This document shows positions 19,201-27,770 of a stretch of 64,000 bases of DNA, piece by piece (position 1 is the stretch's first letter; the number at the start of each line of letters is the position of its first letter). Source of the stretch: Pseudomonas putida (lineage in GTDB: Bacteria; Pseudomonadota; Gammaproteobacteria; Pseudomonadales; Pseudomonadaceae); contig NZ_MNAH01000002.1 in NCBI RefSeq assembly GCF_001976065.1, positions 555,118 through 619,117 of the forward strand, given 5' to 3'. A model generated the notes under the pieces. The model saw only the letters and a program-made list of their open reading frames with translations. It did no database searches and was not told where the DNA came from. Made by a program: the position numbers and the translations under genes.

Positions 19201-22200
19201 CGCTCTGGAGCTTTGGGTGCGCGATCTGCCGATGAAGCCTCTGGTGGACGATGGCTGGGCTTTCACTGCGGTCGATACGCCAGAGAGTGCTATCGGTCCT
19301 GACGTCACGGTATTTGATAAAACTCGCCTGCCAAAGTCAGTGTATGAGTGGCGGTTGTTCGTTAATAGTAAAGGTAATCAACCATCGGCACCGCTTTATG
19401 AAGTTTCGATCGGCGCGCTGACACTGCATCCACTGCGACTCTGGAGCCTGCAGGTGGACCGTCACGCGAGTCTGACTCTTGCCAATGTGCTGTTCAGTAT
19501 CACGCCGCCGCACACATTCGTACGCGGCAACGGTAAAGAACCCTTTGGGCCTGAGGCTCCTTACGAAACAGGTAATTCGGTGTGCATACGGTTCGCAATG
19601 GATAGCGGCAAATTACAAGCGATCCGGATTGGCAACGCGGGGGTCAATGGCCACGAAATTATCGTGGACGAGAGTAAAAACAAAGCGACCATCACGCTTC
19701 AACTTGAAGCACAGCTCAAACTCGGGGCTGATTTGCAAAGTTCGATGTCATGTCTGGTTAGAGTGAGTTTCCCGATCCGGATTGATGGCGGGAAAATTGC
19801 TGGTTTCGATGAAAGCGCCGAATTAGAGATGCAGCTTTTCGGCGCGCCGGTCACGTTTTCAAAGGGCGACGTAAAAATCGAGGAAACAAGTATAAAGATC
19901 GGATTCAAGGGGGTGGGACCAACACCAGGATTCTTGACGATCGAAACCATAAACCTGGAAATCTCGTCCACTGAGTGTTTGTTGACAATTTTAGGGGTAG
20001 CAACGCTTGGCGATTTGCCGACCGGGAATTTGCGAGAGGCCATAAAGGTCCATCTGGGTGGAGTCATCGATTGGTATGGGGCGACCATCAGTTCTGGCAA
20101 TAATGCCAAGAACCTTTTCAACCAGGTCGATCATCGTCGGGGGGTGCTGACCGTTGAGCTGCGCGGCGCCTTGTGTGCCGGGCAGTGGGTGCGCGGAATT
20201 GAACTGAGCGACACATATGCCCGGGGATTTATCGTCCTCGTCGTTCAGCCGTCGGGCGAGAAAGGGCCGATGGTATGGTCGATCACAACTGCACGCTTTG
20301 ACGTCACGGCTGCCAATGCGGGCGCAGAGCTCAAGATCATCCAGCTAACAAGGATTGCTCAAGAATCAACAACGACCGCAATCCGCGTGACGCTTCCCTT
20401 ACTTGTTGATAGAGGCAACAGCGTAGTGGAGTGGCCAGTGGGGCGACTTGGAGATGATGCCCTGAAGTTCGTTAACACTACTAAACCTTATAAGGGCGAA
20501 AGGAAAGCTCTGTACACTGTGGAGCTGGTCAACAATGGCACCGCACTTACGCATAATGTACAGCCACGACTAGTAGATCTTTCACTCGATTGCAGTCTCC
20601 TAGACAGAGTCAACGGTGACTGGCTGCTTAAAGGCGTCTGGCAGTCCAAGGTGTTCACGGAGCACACGCTCAACGGCGATGGACGCTCCATGTCTTTCAC
20701 GACGATTGACGATGTTGCCATAGTAGACCTGGCCAACATCGCAAAACGGCTTGCCAATCCGATAGACACAATCAATAAAGAGTATGGTTTTTTACCACGG
20801 TATGTGTACAACAAGACACCCGATGGAGCGCCACCGATTGTTGCCGGTATTGGTCGTGTTGGTCTCTTTGGGCGTGACATTGATCGTGTTCTTTCGATGG
20901 CCAGTATGGGAGGAGTTGAAAAAAGCCTAGCAATTTTCGGGGGGGCTGTTGTAGAGGCATCTCTGGACAAAAGCGATTTGAGCGGTGTTGTTTTTCCGCT
21001 TCCCTGGATCACATCGGTTTTTGGTGGTTCGCTGGCGCCGCTGATAAAAATCGCTCAAGCCCCCGCCCTGGGAATGTCTGCAAGTATCGGCCCGGTAGCG
21101 GCTTTCGATCTGGCGAGCGCCATTGCGACACCGCTCGAAGGCTTATCTCCTGTTCTGGTCAGCTTAGGGTCGGGCTCCGGGGTCGAGGTACGCCAGACAC
21201 TTTCTCGAGTCGTTGGCTGCGAAGCGGCCAAAGTCCGGAATGTAGTTAATCAGGCGTTTGCGGCGAATCTCTTCCCGAACCCGGATATCAATGCAGCGTT
21301 TACTCAACCGCTTTACTGGCGAAGCCTGATGGCACTGGCGCGGTTATGGAGCGTCCCCAATCTTGAGAGGCCCACGTTCAAGACGTTGCTCGCACGACCT
21401 GATCAAGGTGATACCGTTCGCGTCCAGGTCTCTCTACGTATATGCGATAAGCAGGACACACTCAAAAGCGGCAGTGATTTGCTGGTCGTAGGGCGTTTTC
21501 ATATTGGTTTGATGGATGTTCCAGAAGGCAGTGTGAAGGACGACGGGGACAGTTTGAACCACTTGACGGCTTTTGCTTCGACGCAAGTGGCTGAGCCTTT
21601 GGCGCTGTTTGTCGCGACCATATCGGATCCTGAATGGACAGACCGGGCACCGGAGCAGCGCAATCACGCGGACGTGCGATCAATTGCGCTGACGGCATCA
21701 TTCGAGTTACGGCGATTTTGCAGGCTACGTGACGCAGAGCGTTCAATCTACGCATCACCGGCACTAGGTTGGCCTTGCCCGCCCCAAGGTGACCCGTATG
21801 TACTTAACGTGGGTGAGGAAACCGTAATTCAAGATGCGTCTCATGCCTGGGCGGGTCGCGCGCGAACAATCGGTGGCCCCGCCATTGGATGCGCTCCAAA
21901 ACCTGCTGAGGGAGTGGCCGACCATGCTGACTTCCTTGCCATAGGTCGACGGGCTCTGTTTTCTCGGGGAGGGAAGTTGGCACCAAACGTTGTTTCGCCG
22001 CCTGACAGGGCACTTATTCCCGCAGGGTCTCGCGTTCGTGTGCCATTAGGCGCTGAGATTTTGTCTGCACTGAGTAAGAACCTGAACGCGCAGGGGAGTA
22101 CTGACAGTGCTTATCCGCCGTCATTGGCAGCCTTGTCGCCGGGGCGTTTCGAGATTTTTTCCAGTGGCGTTCGTCCCGGAATATTGACGATGGAATACGA

Positions 22201-23779
22201 AGGATATCTGAGCGTAACGAAGGACCTTGCGTTCGACCCTGACCATTCACGGTTCGGCCGCCCTGCCGACCGGATGCCGGTGATTTGGAGACAAGGGCGT
22301 GCACCTCGCAACACTGCTTTACCTCGAGGCCGCACGCTGACTGACAGCCGACGAACGTACGTAGGGGAGAACCACTACGTCGATATCAAGGATATTCATA
22401 CGCATGCAGTCTCTCGCGAACTGCTTTCTTTTGTTTTGTTCTGTGGACCGGGGGCGGTGTTACGTTACACACCGAGCGCGTGGGATGAGAAGCCGGACGC
22501 TACGATTGCGTTGATGCTGACGGTGCTGGCGCCGGACAAGGGCTGGCTAGGTCATGATTTGGAAGAACACGTCCAGATCAAAGTTCGCAGACCGAAAGGC
22601 ATCGAGCTGAAAAAGGACCTCGCTCAAACGTTGGCAATACTAGGCTTCGCGTCGACGGGCCTCTATGCGACGTTGCAAATAGGAAATGTTGTGGCGGCTT
22701 TTGAAAGGCTGCAGGTTGCACAGCTTGTGGATGACTACGTAACGTTAAGTTTGGTGATGACGCTCGGCGAACGTGATCGATTGCGTGCTGCAGTCCGTAG
22801 TGCTGACGCTGATACGCGCGCACTCCTTAACCTTCGGCTGGCTTCAATTAATCCAGACGCATTGGCTCCAGCCCCTACAGACTGGCTCACCATCGGGCAG
22901 TCAGAGGCGGAACATTCCCAGCTCCCGCCAGGCCCCCCGCTGACGGTGACTTTTGGCATGCTGCTTCTGCCCGCAGACCGTCCGTGGCGGCCGATTGAGG
23001 TGGCGACGATAGTGTTCGCGGACCCTGCCTATGACCGTGAACTTGCGGGCCCGGCGCACTCGACAAGCAAAACTGGTGCAGGCGAGAAAAAATATCTTCT
23101 GGCACTCGATCGAGCAGAGTACGACCTGTCGCAGATAATCTATTTTTCGTTTGGCGAAGTGAATTCCGGATTTCTGGAGCCGATATCAAAAACACCACCA
23201 TTATCGATTGGAGACGTTTGGTTTATAACAATTGAGCTCTCACCGAAGGCTCCTGTAAAAGGAAAGGCGACACGCCCGCTGACTATCTCCGGACTCCCAC
23301 TCGCCGTACCTGCACAGGGCAACTCCGGCAAGGCCTATGCGATACCGATTGCCGCGTTGGCGGAGGCAGATGGTAAGCCGGCAACACTCGCTCCCGGCGA
23401 TCGTTTGTCGATCTCGGTTCGACCGCTAGTACCAAAAGATTTGCCCCAGGATTTCGAGCTATCGATAGACGTGGGCATTGTCGCCTTTCCAGTAATTGCA
23501 CCGCCGGCGGCGATCTATGGCGTGGTTACCCACGATGGCCAGATGGCAACGCCGGTACTTTTCGCCAGTGCTCCACAGGCGAGCCTCATTGAATTTCCGG
23601 ATCTCATCGCCGATCTGGTACGCGGCCACGTTCGACGCCGGGCGCTTTTTGTATGGCCCTTTGTGCCTCGTACACCGATTCTGCCAGGAGAACGTAAAGC
23701 CGGGCTGGTGAAGATAGATCGAACGGGAGGAGGGCAGATTCCCGAGAGGCCGGATGTGGATTTTCCTCCGGCGGAGTGA
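16274..23779 (+). CDS. Second giant protein of unknown function (2501 aa)
   Basis: The ATG overlaps the stop of the upstream 4027-codon gene and has a GGAG ribosome site inside it (GTGGAGCG), so translation is coupled. The frame is uninterrupted. The product lacks a signal peptide and obvious membrane spans, and it is again mostly predicted beta-strand. A block rich in alternating beta-strands lies near residues 1085-1280 (for example ATITLQLEAQLKLGAD). A more helical part follows around 1490-1520. The C-terminus is short and polar (RPDVDFPPAE). I do not recognise any domain. Composition resembles the first giant gene and differs from the AT-rich defence genes further right, so the pair was probably acquired or inherited as a unit. 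A two-component structural machine or toxin-like complex is possible, but nothing in the sequence proves it. Confidence 0.85.
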   Translation: MNTTNIRVVRLVGPELAPASVGKPAKYLWVADLSTDLQLESKSQGGFVPNPSLRVLAQTAEARTYKFEEGSRNTVSFHDPLMFQLAVCGLLQTDGKKFGGSLRFAADVDGDNASAISASAAAFPAAPICFSQVAAATMAKDGVWPPKEGSGIETTSLSLTVGTVEVAIRNEGGDRDIWDYWAIGSKKLINGEHYLPILGGAVYLKVVHGAFPYVVDQSITSKPKLKTYKDSAAVDRIVLTLTAGGVEFDALIDDPFGTAAQIKVRLRIAPDGAGEQHMVLLQERSGDKGLRPVLDDLVEAVRREQLPLVFDIRPGPAPLVWRLSRGEHRLTLRDGIKRPMIAPGALRATLVTEPVTGARLNTTATLIKPGLMIDSTKPGARLLVVEAGKQPSESLAVAAVNLVKLRGKNAFQVGFGGRKGTAAATALPVLVERDRLAAELELRYQRQGLSPLDKPVELFAFVALERGVLQIPLPKIQAPAESLTSGGLDEDNQAFFGLTFTRLLQYPPQGSNAAPACVGDVIVDSASFVRTRVPFAGDIPMGCDITLLDANGVINGALWFSEATPTAQEVIPMLDNGPIALRSTALSFGHTSTTNSDWTGSIEPVEPSQSVSALKLDLYVEAREYAPVVHWAPIVGMRMPLIAGMNMTRTAPNAAIPSRTRDLVPVFHEVPKGSKTATVTINLQAFSKSLPVASITSTSTQPSFGWPRINDEWITRQAERDDELKEAVAFSILTLPGVEVVPTTTNRADPVLEYSLRYDLPILGELFAEATFVRSQPIRDSLRPLPQITALDISALKEVWSAATHRLALTRTEQDRMTGWGTTDAKGLVEPFTWATGFKVEVTSPDTPSLPFGRYALYGDAKGNFKWAKGESALAGLKEIFKETGGTLSQGDRYAVTGFALTPYEYFIDGPGSAGKTGAVGDTRGFVMAKVVQEPQKYFGLSVRKTALRVSHDQKSDTRIDLLTTTHQFDLELHQIALELWVRDLPMKPLVDDGWAFTAVDTPESAIGPDVTVFDKTRLPKSVYEWRLFVNSKGNQPSAPLYEVSIGALTLHPLRLWSLQVDRHASLTLANVLFSITPPHTFVRGNGKEPFGPEAPYETGNSVCIRFAMDSGKLQAIRIGNAGVNGHEIIVDESKNKATITLQLEAQLKLGADLQSSMSCLVRVSFPIRIDGGKIAGFDESAELEMQLFGAPVTFSKGDVKIEETSIKIGFKGVGPTPGFLTIETINLEISSTECLLTILGVATLGDLPTGNLREAIKVHLGGVIDWYGATISSGNNAKNLFNQVDHRRGVLTVELRGALCAGQWVRGIELSDTYARGFIVLVVQPSGEKGPMVWSITTARFDVTAANAGAELKIIQLTRIAQESTTTAIRVTLPLLVDRGNSVVEWPVGRLGDDALKFVNTTKPYKGERKALYTVELVNNGTALTHNVQPRLVDLSLDCSLLDRVNGDWLLKGVWQSKVFTEHTLNGDGRSMSFTTIDDVAIVDLANIAKRLANPIDTINKEYGFLPRYVYNKTPDGAPPIVAGIGRVGLFGRDIDRVLSMASMGGVEKSLAIFGGAVVEASLDKSDLSGVVFPLPWITSVFGGSLAPLIKIAQAPALGMSASIGPVAAFDLASAIATPLEGLSPVLVSLGSGSGVEVRQTLSRVVGCEAAKVRNVVNQAFAANLFPNPDINAAFTQPLYWRSLMALARLWSVPNLERPTFKTLLARPDQGDTVRVQVSLRICDKQDTLKSGSDLLVVGRFHIGLMDVPEGSVKDDGDSLNHLTAFASTQVAEPLALFVATISDPEWTDRAPEQRNHADVRSIALTASFELRRFCRLRDAERSIYASPALGWPCPPQGDPYVLNVGEETVIQDASHAWAGRARTIGGPAIGCAPKPAEGVADHADFLAIGRRALFSRGGKLAPNVVSPPDRALIPAGSRVRVPLGAEILSALSKNLNAQGSTDSAYPPSLAALSPGRFEIFSSGVRPGILTMEYEGYLSVTKDLAFDPDHSRFGRPADRMPVIWRQGRAPRNTALPRGRTLTDSRRTYVGENHYVDIKDIHTHAVSRELLSFVLFCGPGAVLRYTPSAWDEKPDATIALMLTVLAPDKGWLGHDLEEHVQIKVRRPKGIELKKDLAQTLAILGFASTGLYATLQIGNVVAAFERLQVAQLVDDYVTLSLVMTLGERDRLRAAVRSADADTRALLNLRLASINPDALAPAPTDWLTIGQSEAEHSQLPPGPPLTVTFGMLLLPADRPWRPIEVATIVFADPAYDRELAGPAHSTSKTGAGEKKYLLALDRAEYDLSQIIYFSFGEVNSGFLEPISKTPPLSIGDVWFITIELSPKAPVKGKATRPLTISGLPLAVPAQGNSGKAYAIPIAALAEADGKPATLAPGDRLSISVRPLVPKDLPQDFELSIDVGIVAFPVIAPPAAIYGVVTHDGQMATPVLFASAPQASLIEFPDLIADLVRGHVRRRALFVWPFVPRTPILPGERKAGLVKIDRTGGGQIPERPDVDFPPAE

Positions 23780-24003
23780 GGTCTATCCATCGAACTTATT
23801 CGTAGACCAATCTCTGCGAACACCTGAGCGATTGCTTTGCGATGGATCCTTTCACTATTTGGGGACCTCTTGGTTGATGTGGCGCATGGACACGGTATCG
23901 CTGGTCAGTCAAGGCCATACCTTTGTCATCTCCAAGCATGGCAAAGCGGCTTGCTCATGGCACCTCCTAATTGTCCTCAGTTTAAGGCAAAGAGGTGTCT
24001 TCG

Positions 24004-24029
24004 TGTTGCCGCTGACCGAAAACTGACCC
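24004..24029 (+). repeat. IS21-family left terminal inverted repeat
   Basis: This is the left end of the element and matches the complement of 26558-26583 at 23 of 26 positions. A related internal copy, TGCCGACTGAAAACTGACCC, begins at 24044. Confidence 0.8.
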
Positions 24030-24109
24030 AGTAAAGGCTGTTCTGCCGACTGAAAACTGACCCAGGTGTTCAGTTGCTTCTGCTCACTTTCCGAGCAGGA
24101 GAACACAGG

Positions 24110-25618
24110 GTGATCAGCATGGAAATGTTGGGAAAAATCCGGCGAATGTACTTCCGCGACAAGCTCTCGCTGCACCAGATAGCCAAGCGTACCGGGCTGT
24201 CGAGAAACACCATCCGAAAATGGGTCAGAGCGCCCGAAGCCACTCAGCCGGCGTACCAGCGGTGCGCGACCTTCAACAAACTCAGCCCTTTCCACGACAC
24301 GCTGGAACAGGCGCTGAAAGCCGACTCGTTCCGGGCAAAGCACAATCGCAGAAGCGCCAAAGCACTTTTCGAGCAGATCAAGGCCGAGGGTTATGACGGC
24401 GGCTACAGCCAGCTCACGGCGTTTGTACGCTCGTGGCGAGGTGAGCAAGGCAAGTCTTTACGCGCTTTTGTACCGCTGACGTTTGCGCTCGGTGAAGCTT
24501 TTCAATTTGACTGGAGCGAAGAGGGGCTGCTGATCGGCGGCCTGTTTCGACGCATCCAGGTCTCCCACATGAAGCTGTGCGCCAGTCGCGCATTCTGGTT
24601 GGTTGCGTACCCTAGCCAAGGTCACGAGATGCTATTCGATGCCCATACACGCTCGTTCGGAGCGTTAGGTGGCGTGCCGCGTCGCGGCATCTACGACAAC
24701 ATGAAAACGGCTGTCGACAAGGTTAATAAAGGCAAGGGCCGCACGGTCAATGCCCGGTTTTCCGTGATGTGCGCGCACTACCTGTTCGATCCGGATTTCT
24801 GCAACGTAGCCTCTGGCTGGGAAAAGGGCATTGTCGAGAAGAACGTTCAAGACAGTCGACGGCGCATTTGGCTTGACGCTCAAAACTGCATGCTCCACAC
24901 CTTCGAGGAACTGAATGCCTGGCTCGGCCAACGCTGTCGTGCGCTCTGGAACGAGCTGCTGCATCCGCAGTACAACGGACTGACGGTGGCGGAAGTTTTG
25001 GAGCTGGAACGGGGCGAAATGATGCCGATGCCGACCGCCTTTGATGGCTACGTCGAGCGCACCGTACGGGTCTCCAGCACCTGCCTGATCAGCGTGGCGC
25101 GAAATCGCTATTCGGTGCCTTGTGAGCGAGTCGGCCAGTGGGTCAGCAGCCGTCTTTACCCATCCCGGATCGTGGTCATCGCCGATGAAACGATGATTGC
25201 CAGCCACGAGCGCCTGTTTGATCGAGATCAGGTCAGTTTTGACTGGCAGCATTACATCCCACTCATCGAACGCAAGCCGGGTGCACTGCGCAATGGCGCA
25301 CCGTTTGCCGATCTGCCCAATCCGTTGCGGCTTCTCAAACGGGGCCTGAGACGTCACAGCAACGGTGATCGAATCATGACGCAGGTGGTCGCTGCCGTGC
25401 CCATTGCCGGTCTCGACCCGGTGCTGGTAGCGGTAGAACTGGTGCTTGAGACGGGAAGTCTGAGCGCCGATCACATCTTAAATGTTCTCGCCCGACTCAC
25501 CGCTACTGCACCACCGCCTTCCGTAGAAACCAGCCTGCAACTCAAGGTGGCTCCCGTTGCCAACACTGCCCGATATGACCAACTCCGGACAACAGATGAG
25601 GAGAGCCGCAATGCGTGA
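24110..25618 (+). CDS. istA: IS21-family transposase IstA
   Basis: IstA is the DDE-type recombinase of IS21 elements and acts with IstB. The N-terminus has a helix-turn-helix ([20 protein letters not shown]). The integrase core shows the first Asp in FQFDWSEE, the second in [12 protein letters not shown] and the Glu in [10 protein letters not shown]. The chosen start is GTG at 24110, placed after an AGGAGAACACAGG ribosome site; an ATG three codons on (24119) is the alternative. The length, about 500 aa, is normal for the family. The stop overlaps the istB start by 8 bp, the usual coupled arrangement. The frame is intact. Confidence 0.93.
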   Translation: MISMEMLGKIRRMYFRDKLSLHQIAKRTGLSRNTIRKWVRAPEATQPAYQRCATFNKLSPFHDTLEQALKADSFRAKHNRRSAKALFEQIKAEGYDGGYSQLTAFVRSWRGEQGKSLRAFVPLTFALGEAFQFDWSEEGLLIGGLFRRIQVSHMKLCASRAFWLVAYPSQGHEMLFDAHTRSFGALGGVPRRGIYDNMKTAVDKVNKGKGRTVNARFSVMCAHYLFDPDFCNVASGWEKGIVEKNVQDSRRRIWLDAQNCMLHTFEELNAWLGQRCRALWNELLHPQYNGLTVAEVLELERGEMMPMPTAFDGYVERTVRVSSTCLISVARNRYSVPCERVGQWVSSRLYPSRIVVIADETMIASHERLFDRDQVSFDWQHYIPLIERKPGALRNGAPFADLPNPLRLLKRGLRRHSNGDRIMTQVVAAVPIAGLDPVLVAVELVLETGSLSADHILNVLARLTATAPPPSVETSLQLKVAPVANTARYDQLRTTDEESRNA

Positions 25619-26324
25619 CTTGATGGCAGAACTTAAAGAACTGCGTCTGCATGGCATGGCGCAGGCTTGGGAAGAACTGGCGGCCCAGGGAGAAGCTTCG
25701 ACGGCATCCTCGAAATGGCTGCTTGAGCATCTGCTCCAACAGGAGCAGGCAGATCGCGCCGTGCGCTCTGTGAATCATCAGATGAACATGGCAAAGCTCC
25801 CCATGCACCGTGATTTAGCTGGCTTTGACTTCAGCGCTTCCAGCGCTGATGCCCGTCTGGTCAAGGAATTATCCAGCCTTGAGTTTACGGAGACTGCGCA
25901 AAATGTCGTGTTCATCGGTGGACCTGGAACCGGAAAAACACACCTGGCCAGTGCCTTGGCCGTGTCCGGAATCACCACTCATAACAAACGAGTACGGTTC
26001 TTCTTCACGGTCGATCTCGTCAACCTGCTGGAGCGTGAAAAGTACGAAGGTAAGGCAGGCCGAATCGCCCAGGGACTGCTTCGGACAGACCTGGTGATAC
26101 TCGATGAGCTGGGGTATTTGCCCTTCAGTCAGAGTGGTGGCGCGCTGTTATTTCACCTGCTTTCAAAACTGTATGAGCATACCAGCGTGGTCATCACCAC
26201 CAACCTCAGCTTCTCGGAGTGGTCGAGTGTGTTTGGCGACGCCAAGATGACCACAGCGTTGCTGGATCGGCTGACACACCACTGCCATATCGTCGAAACG
26301 GGCAACGAGTCCTACCGTCTGTAA
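25611..26324 (+). pseudogene. istB: IS21-family ATPase IstB, C-terminus cut by an in-frame TAA
   Basis: IstB is the AAA+ helper ATPase of IS21 transposition. Walker A is [11 protein letters not shown], Walker B is [12 protein letters not shown], and sensor motif VVITTNLSF follows. The start ATG at 25611 follows a GAGGAGAG ribosome site. Translation stops at TAA 26322-26324 straight after GNESYRL. In the same frame the reading continues after that stop with HSTLAAQTKIKSRERKRKD to a second stop at 26412-26414, which looks like the usual basic IstB tail. A single-base change therefore probably created the TAA and removed about 30 residues. All core ATPase motifs remain, so partial function is possible. 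Confidence 0.85.
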
Positions 26325-26557
26325 CACAGCACGTTGGCCGCCCAAACAAAGATCAAATCGCGTGAACGAAAGCGCAAGGACGAAGATGGTATCGAGGACG
26401 ATGATGCGTTTTGATCTGCGCCGTAAACACCCTTCCGCATGCCTGCATGCGGTGGGGCCAGACGCGTCTTCAACCAGGACACTACTGCTAAGCTTATCCA
26501 CAATTGCTGGGACAAAAATCAGCAATCCGCCCTGGGTCAATTTTCAATCGGCAGGGT

Positions 26558-26583
26558 GGGTCAGTTTTCAATCAGCGCCAACA
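26558..26583 (-). repeat. IS21-family right terminal inverted repeat
   Basis: This is the right end of the element, complementary to 24004-24029 with three mismatches. A second related copy lies just inside at 26532-26553. Confidence 0.8.
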
Positions 26584-26843
26584 CTCAGGCAGCAAAGCTC
26601 GCCGATTCAGAGATCAAACGGCTACGGTTAGACGCTAAAAGTCTGTTCCAAGCCGTTTCTGACTTTCAGCAGCGAGTTAGGGGGGGCTGTGAAGAAAGCT
26701 CCACTGACGTTGTTTCCTACGCGTCGCCGGAAACTGATGGACTTCATGAAATTGGGGCGGTTCCCCTGCGCTTCTGTCGAAGCGCCAGCCATTGCAACAT
26801 AAGTGGCTGGCGCTAAAGGGCTGAAACTTGACAAGTTGTCTCC
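26584..26843. other. Non-coding stretch between the IS and ptuB, with a hairpin
   Basis: No credible gene is present in these 260 bp. AGCGCCAGCCA (26781-26791) and TGGCTGGCGCT (26804-26814) form a perfect 11-bp stem with a 12-nt loop but no U tract. It could serve as a factor-assisted terminator between convergent units, or be a leftover element end. Confidence 0.5.
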
Positions 26844-27769
26844 TTAGATCCTCCAGCCGAGATCATATAAGTCTCGTTTGATCGCGCCGAGCCATTCGTT
26901 TTTATAATTCGAGCGGTTGAAGCTCAGCGCAATGTCAGGTGTAAGCAACCATGCAGTTTTCGAGAAAACTGAACTATTGATCTCATTAAGCTTTTCAGGG
27001 CTGTAGATTATCAAGGCGTCAACAAATCTAGTCAGTTCTGCTTCGGATATAGCTAAACGGTCTTCTGTTACAAAGGTTTGCATTGAGCGCTGAGCCTTTT
27101 CATAAAGCGAATGAGCTTTAGCTAGCTTACTTATTGTGACTTTTGGTAGAGGCGTGCTTAAGCCCAGTTCGCGATGTTTAATATATGCCTCTAGGTCTAA
27201 GCTGTACTGGATCGCCTCGGCATCTTCGTAAGGATGGAGATGTTCCTTTTCATAAAAATTTGCCGTGCTTTTTAGGGAGCTATTGCAGGGGTGGCAGCTA
27301 GGAACCAGGTTGTAGAGTGACAATGCGAGATAAGGGTACTTGTGTTTTGGATAAAAATGATCAAGAGTAGGACGCAGGGCCTTGTTTTTTTGTCCCGATA
27401 AATTGTTACGGCCAGACTTTGCTGGCAGTAAGGGCACATAGTGTATTTAGATGTCATGCATAGTTTATATGCATTCCAAGATGCTGTGCTTTTTTGTGCA
27501 AAGCGATCATAATCGAACAGTTTTTTACATGCTTCGTGGAATTCGTGACGAATGGCCTTAGGGAACGCGACCTTGGTACTCTCGATGTTCTGAACTACTT
27601 TTCTTAGAGTATCTGGGCGTGAAGTTGCTAGCAGCTCTCCATATCCAAACAAAAGAAAACTCATTAATGGGTTTTGATTTGGAAATCCTCTGGATAGCAT
27701 GTCATAAAAGAAAGACTTATGCATTTCTTTAGTGGCGTCCGACCATATATCAGATATGTTTATTTGCAT
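26844..27769 (-). pseudogene. ptuB: Septu HNH nuclease PtuB, split by a -1 frameshift at an A7 run
   Basis: PtuB is the HNH effector of the Septu defence system. The N-terminal part starts at ATG 27769 (MQINISDIW...), one base after the ptuA stop (TAAAATG). It runs through the zinc-binding MCPYCQQ motif and then leaves frame. The C-terminal part, in the -1 frame, carries the HNH core (LDHFYPKHKYPYL, then YNLVPSCHPCNSS). The frames join cleanly at a run of seven A (minus strand, about 27388-27394), giving DKK-NKALRPTLDHF after a -1 shift and a product of about 307 aa. Possible explanations are transcriptional slippage, programmed frameshifting, a one-base deletion that inactivates the gene, or a sequencing error in the homopolymer. 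Confidence 0.75.
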
Positions 27770-27770
27770 T

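Larger units (their letters stand above)
24004..26583 (+). mobile_element. IS21-family insertion sequence
   Basis: The element is bounded by 26-bp imperfect inverted repeats: left 24004-24029, beginning TGTTGCCGCTGACC, and right 26558-26583, whose complement begins TGTTGGCGCTGATT. Only three positions differ. Second internal copies of the same motif lie at 24044-24063 and 26532-26553, as is usual for the multiple terminal repeats of IS21 elements. Between them are overlapping istA and istB. No matching target duplication is obvious (left flank ...CTTCG, right flank CTCAG...), which suggests an old insertion or a later rearrangement. istB carries an internal stop, so activity may be reduced. 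Confidence 0.85.

Noticed and set aside
4194..23779. Giant proteins as RTX adhesins, Rhs/Tc toxins or polyketide/peptide synthetases
   Set aside because: No Gly/Asp nonapeptide repeats, no YD repeats or RHS core motif, no carrier, ketosynthase or adenylation motifs, and no signal peptide or two-partner secretion domain were seen.
23909..24448. 179-codon reverse frame across the left end of the IS21 element
   Set aside because: It is antisense to istA and includes the terminal repeats. The AGGAGGTGCC-ATG just outside the IS leads only to a ten-codon peptide.
24665..25474. 269-codon reverse frame inside istA
   Set aside because: It is antisense to the DDE transposase and has no recognisable domain.
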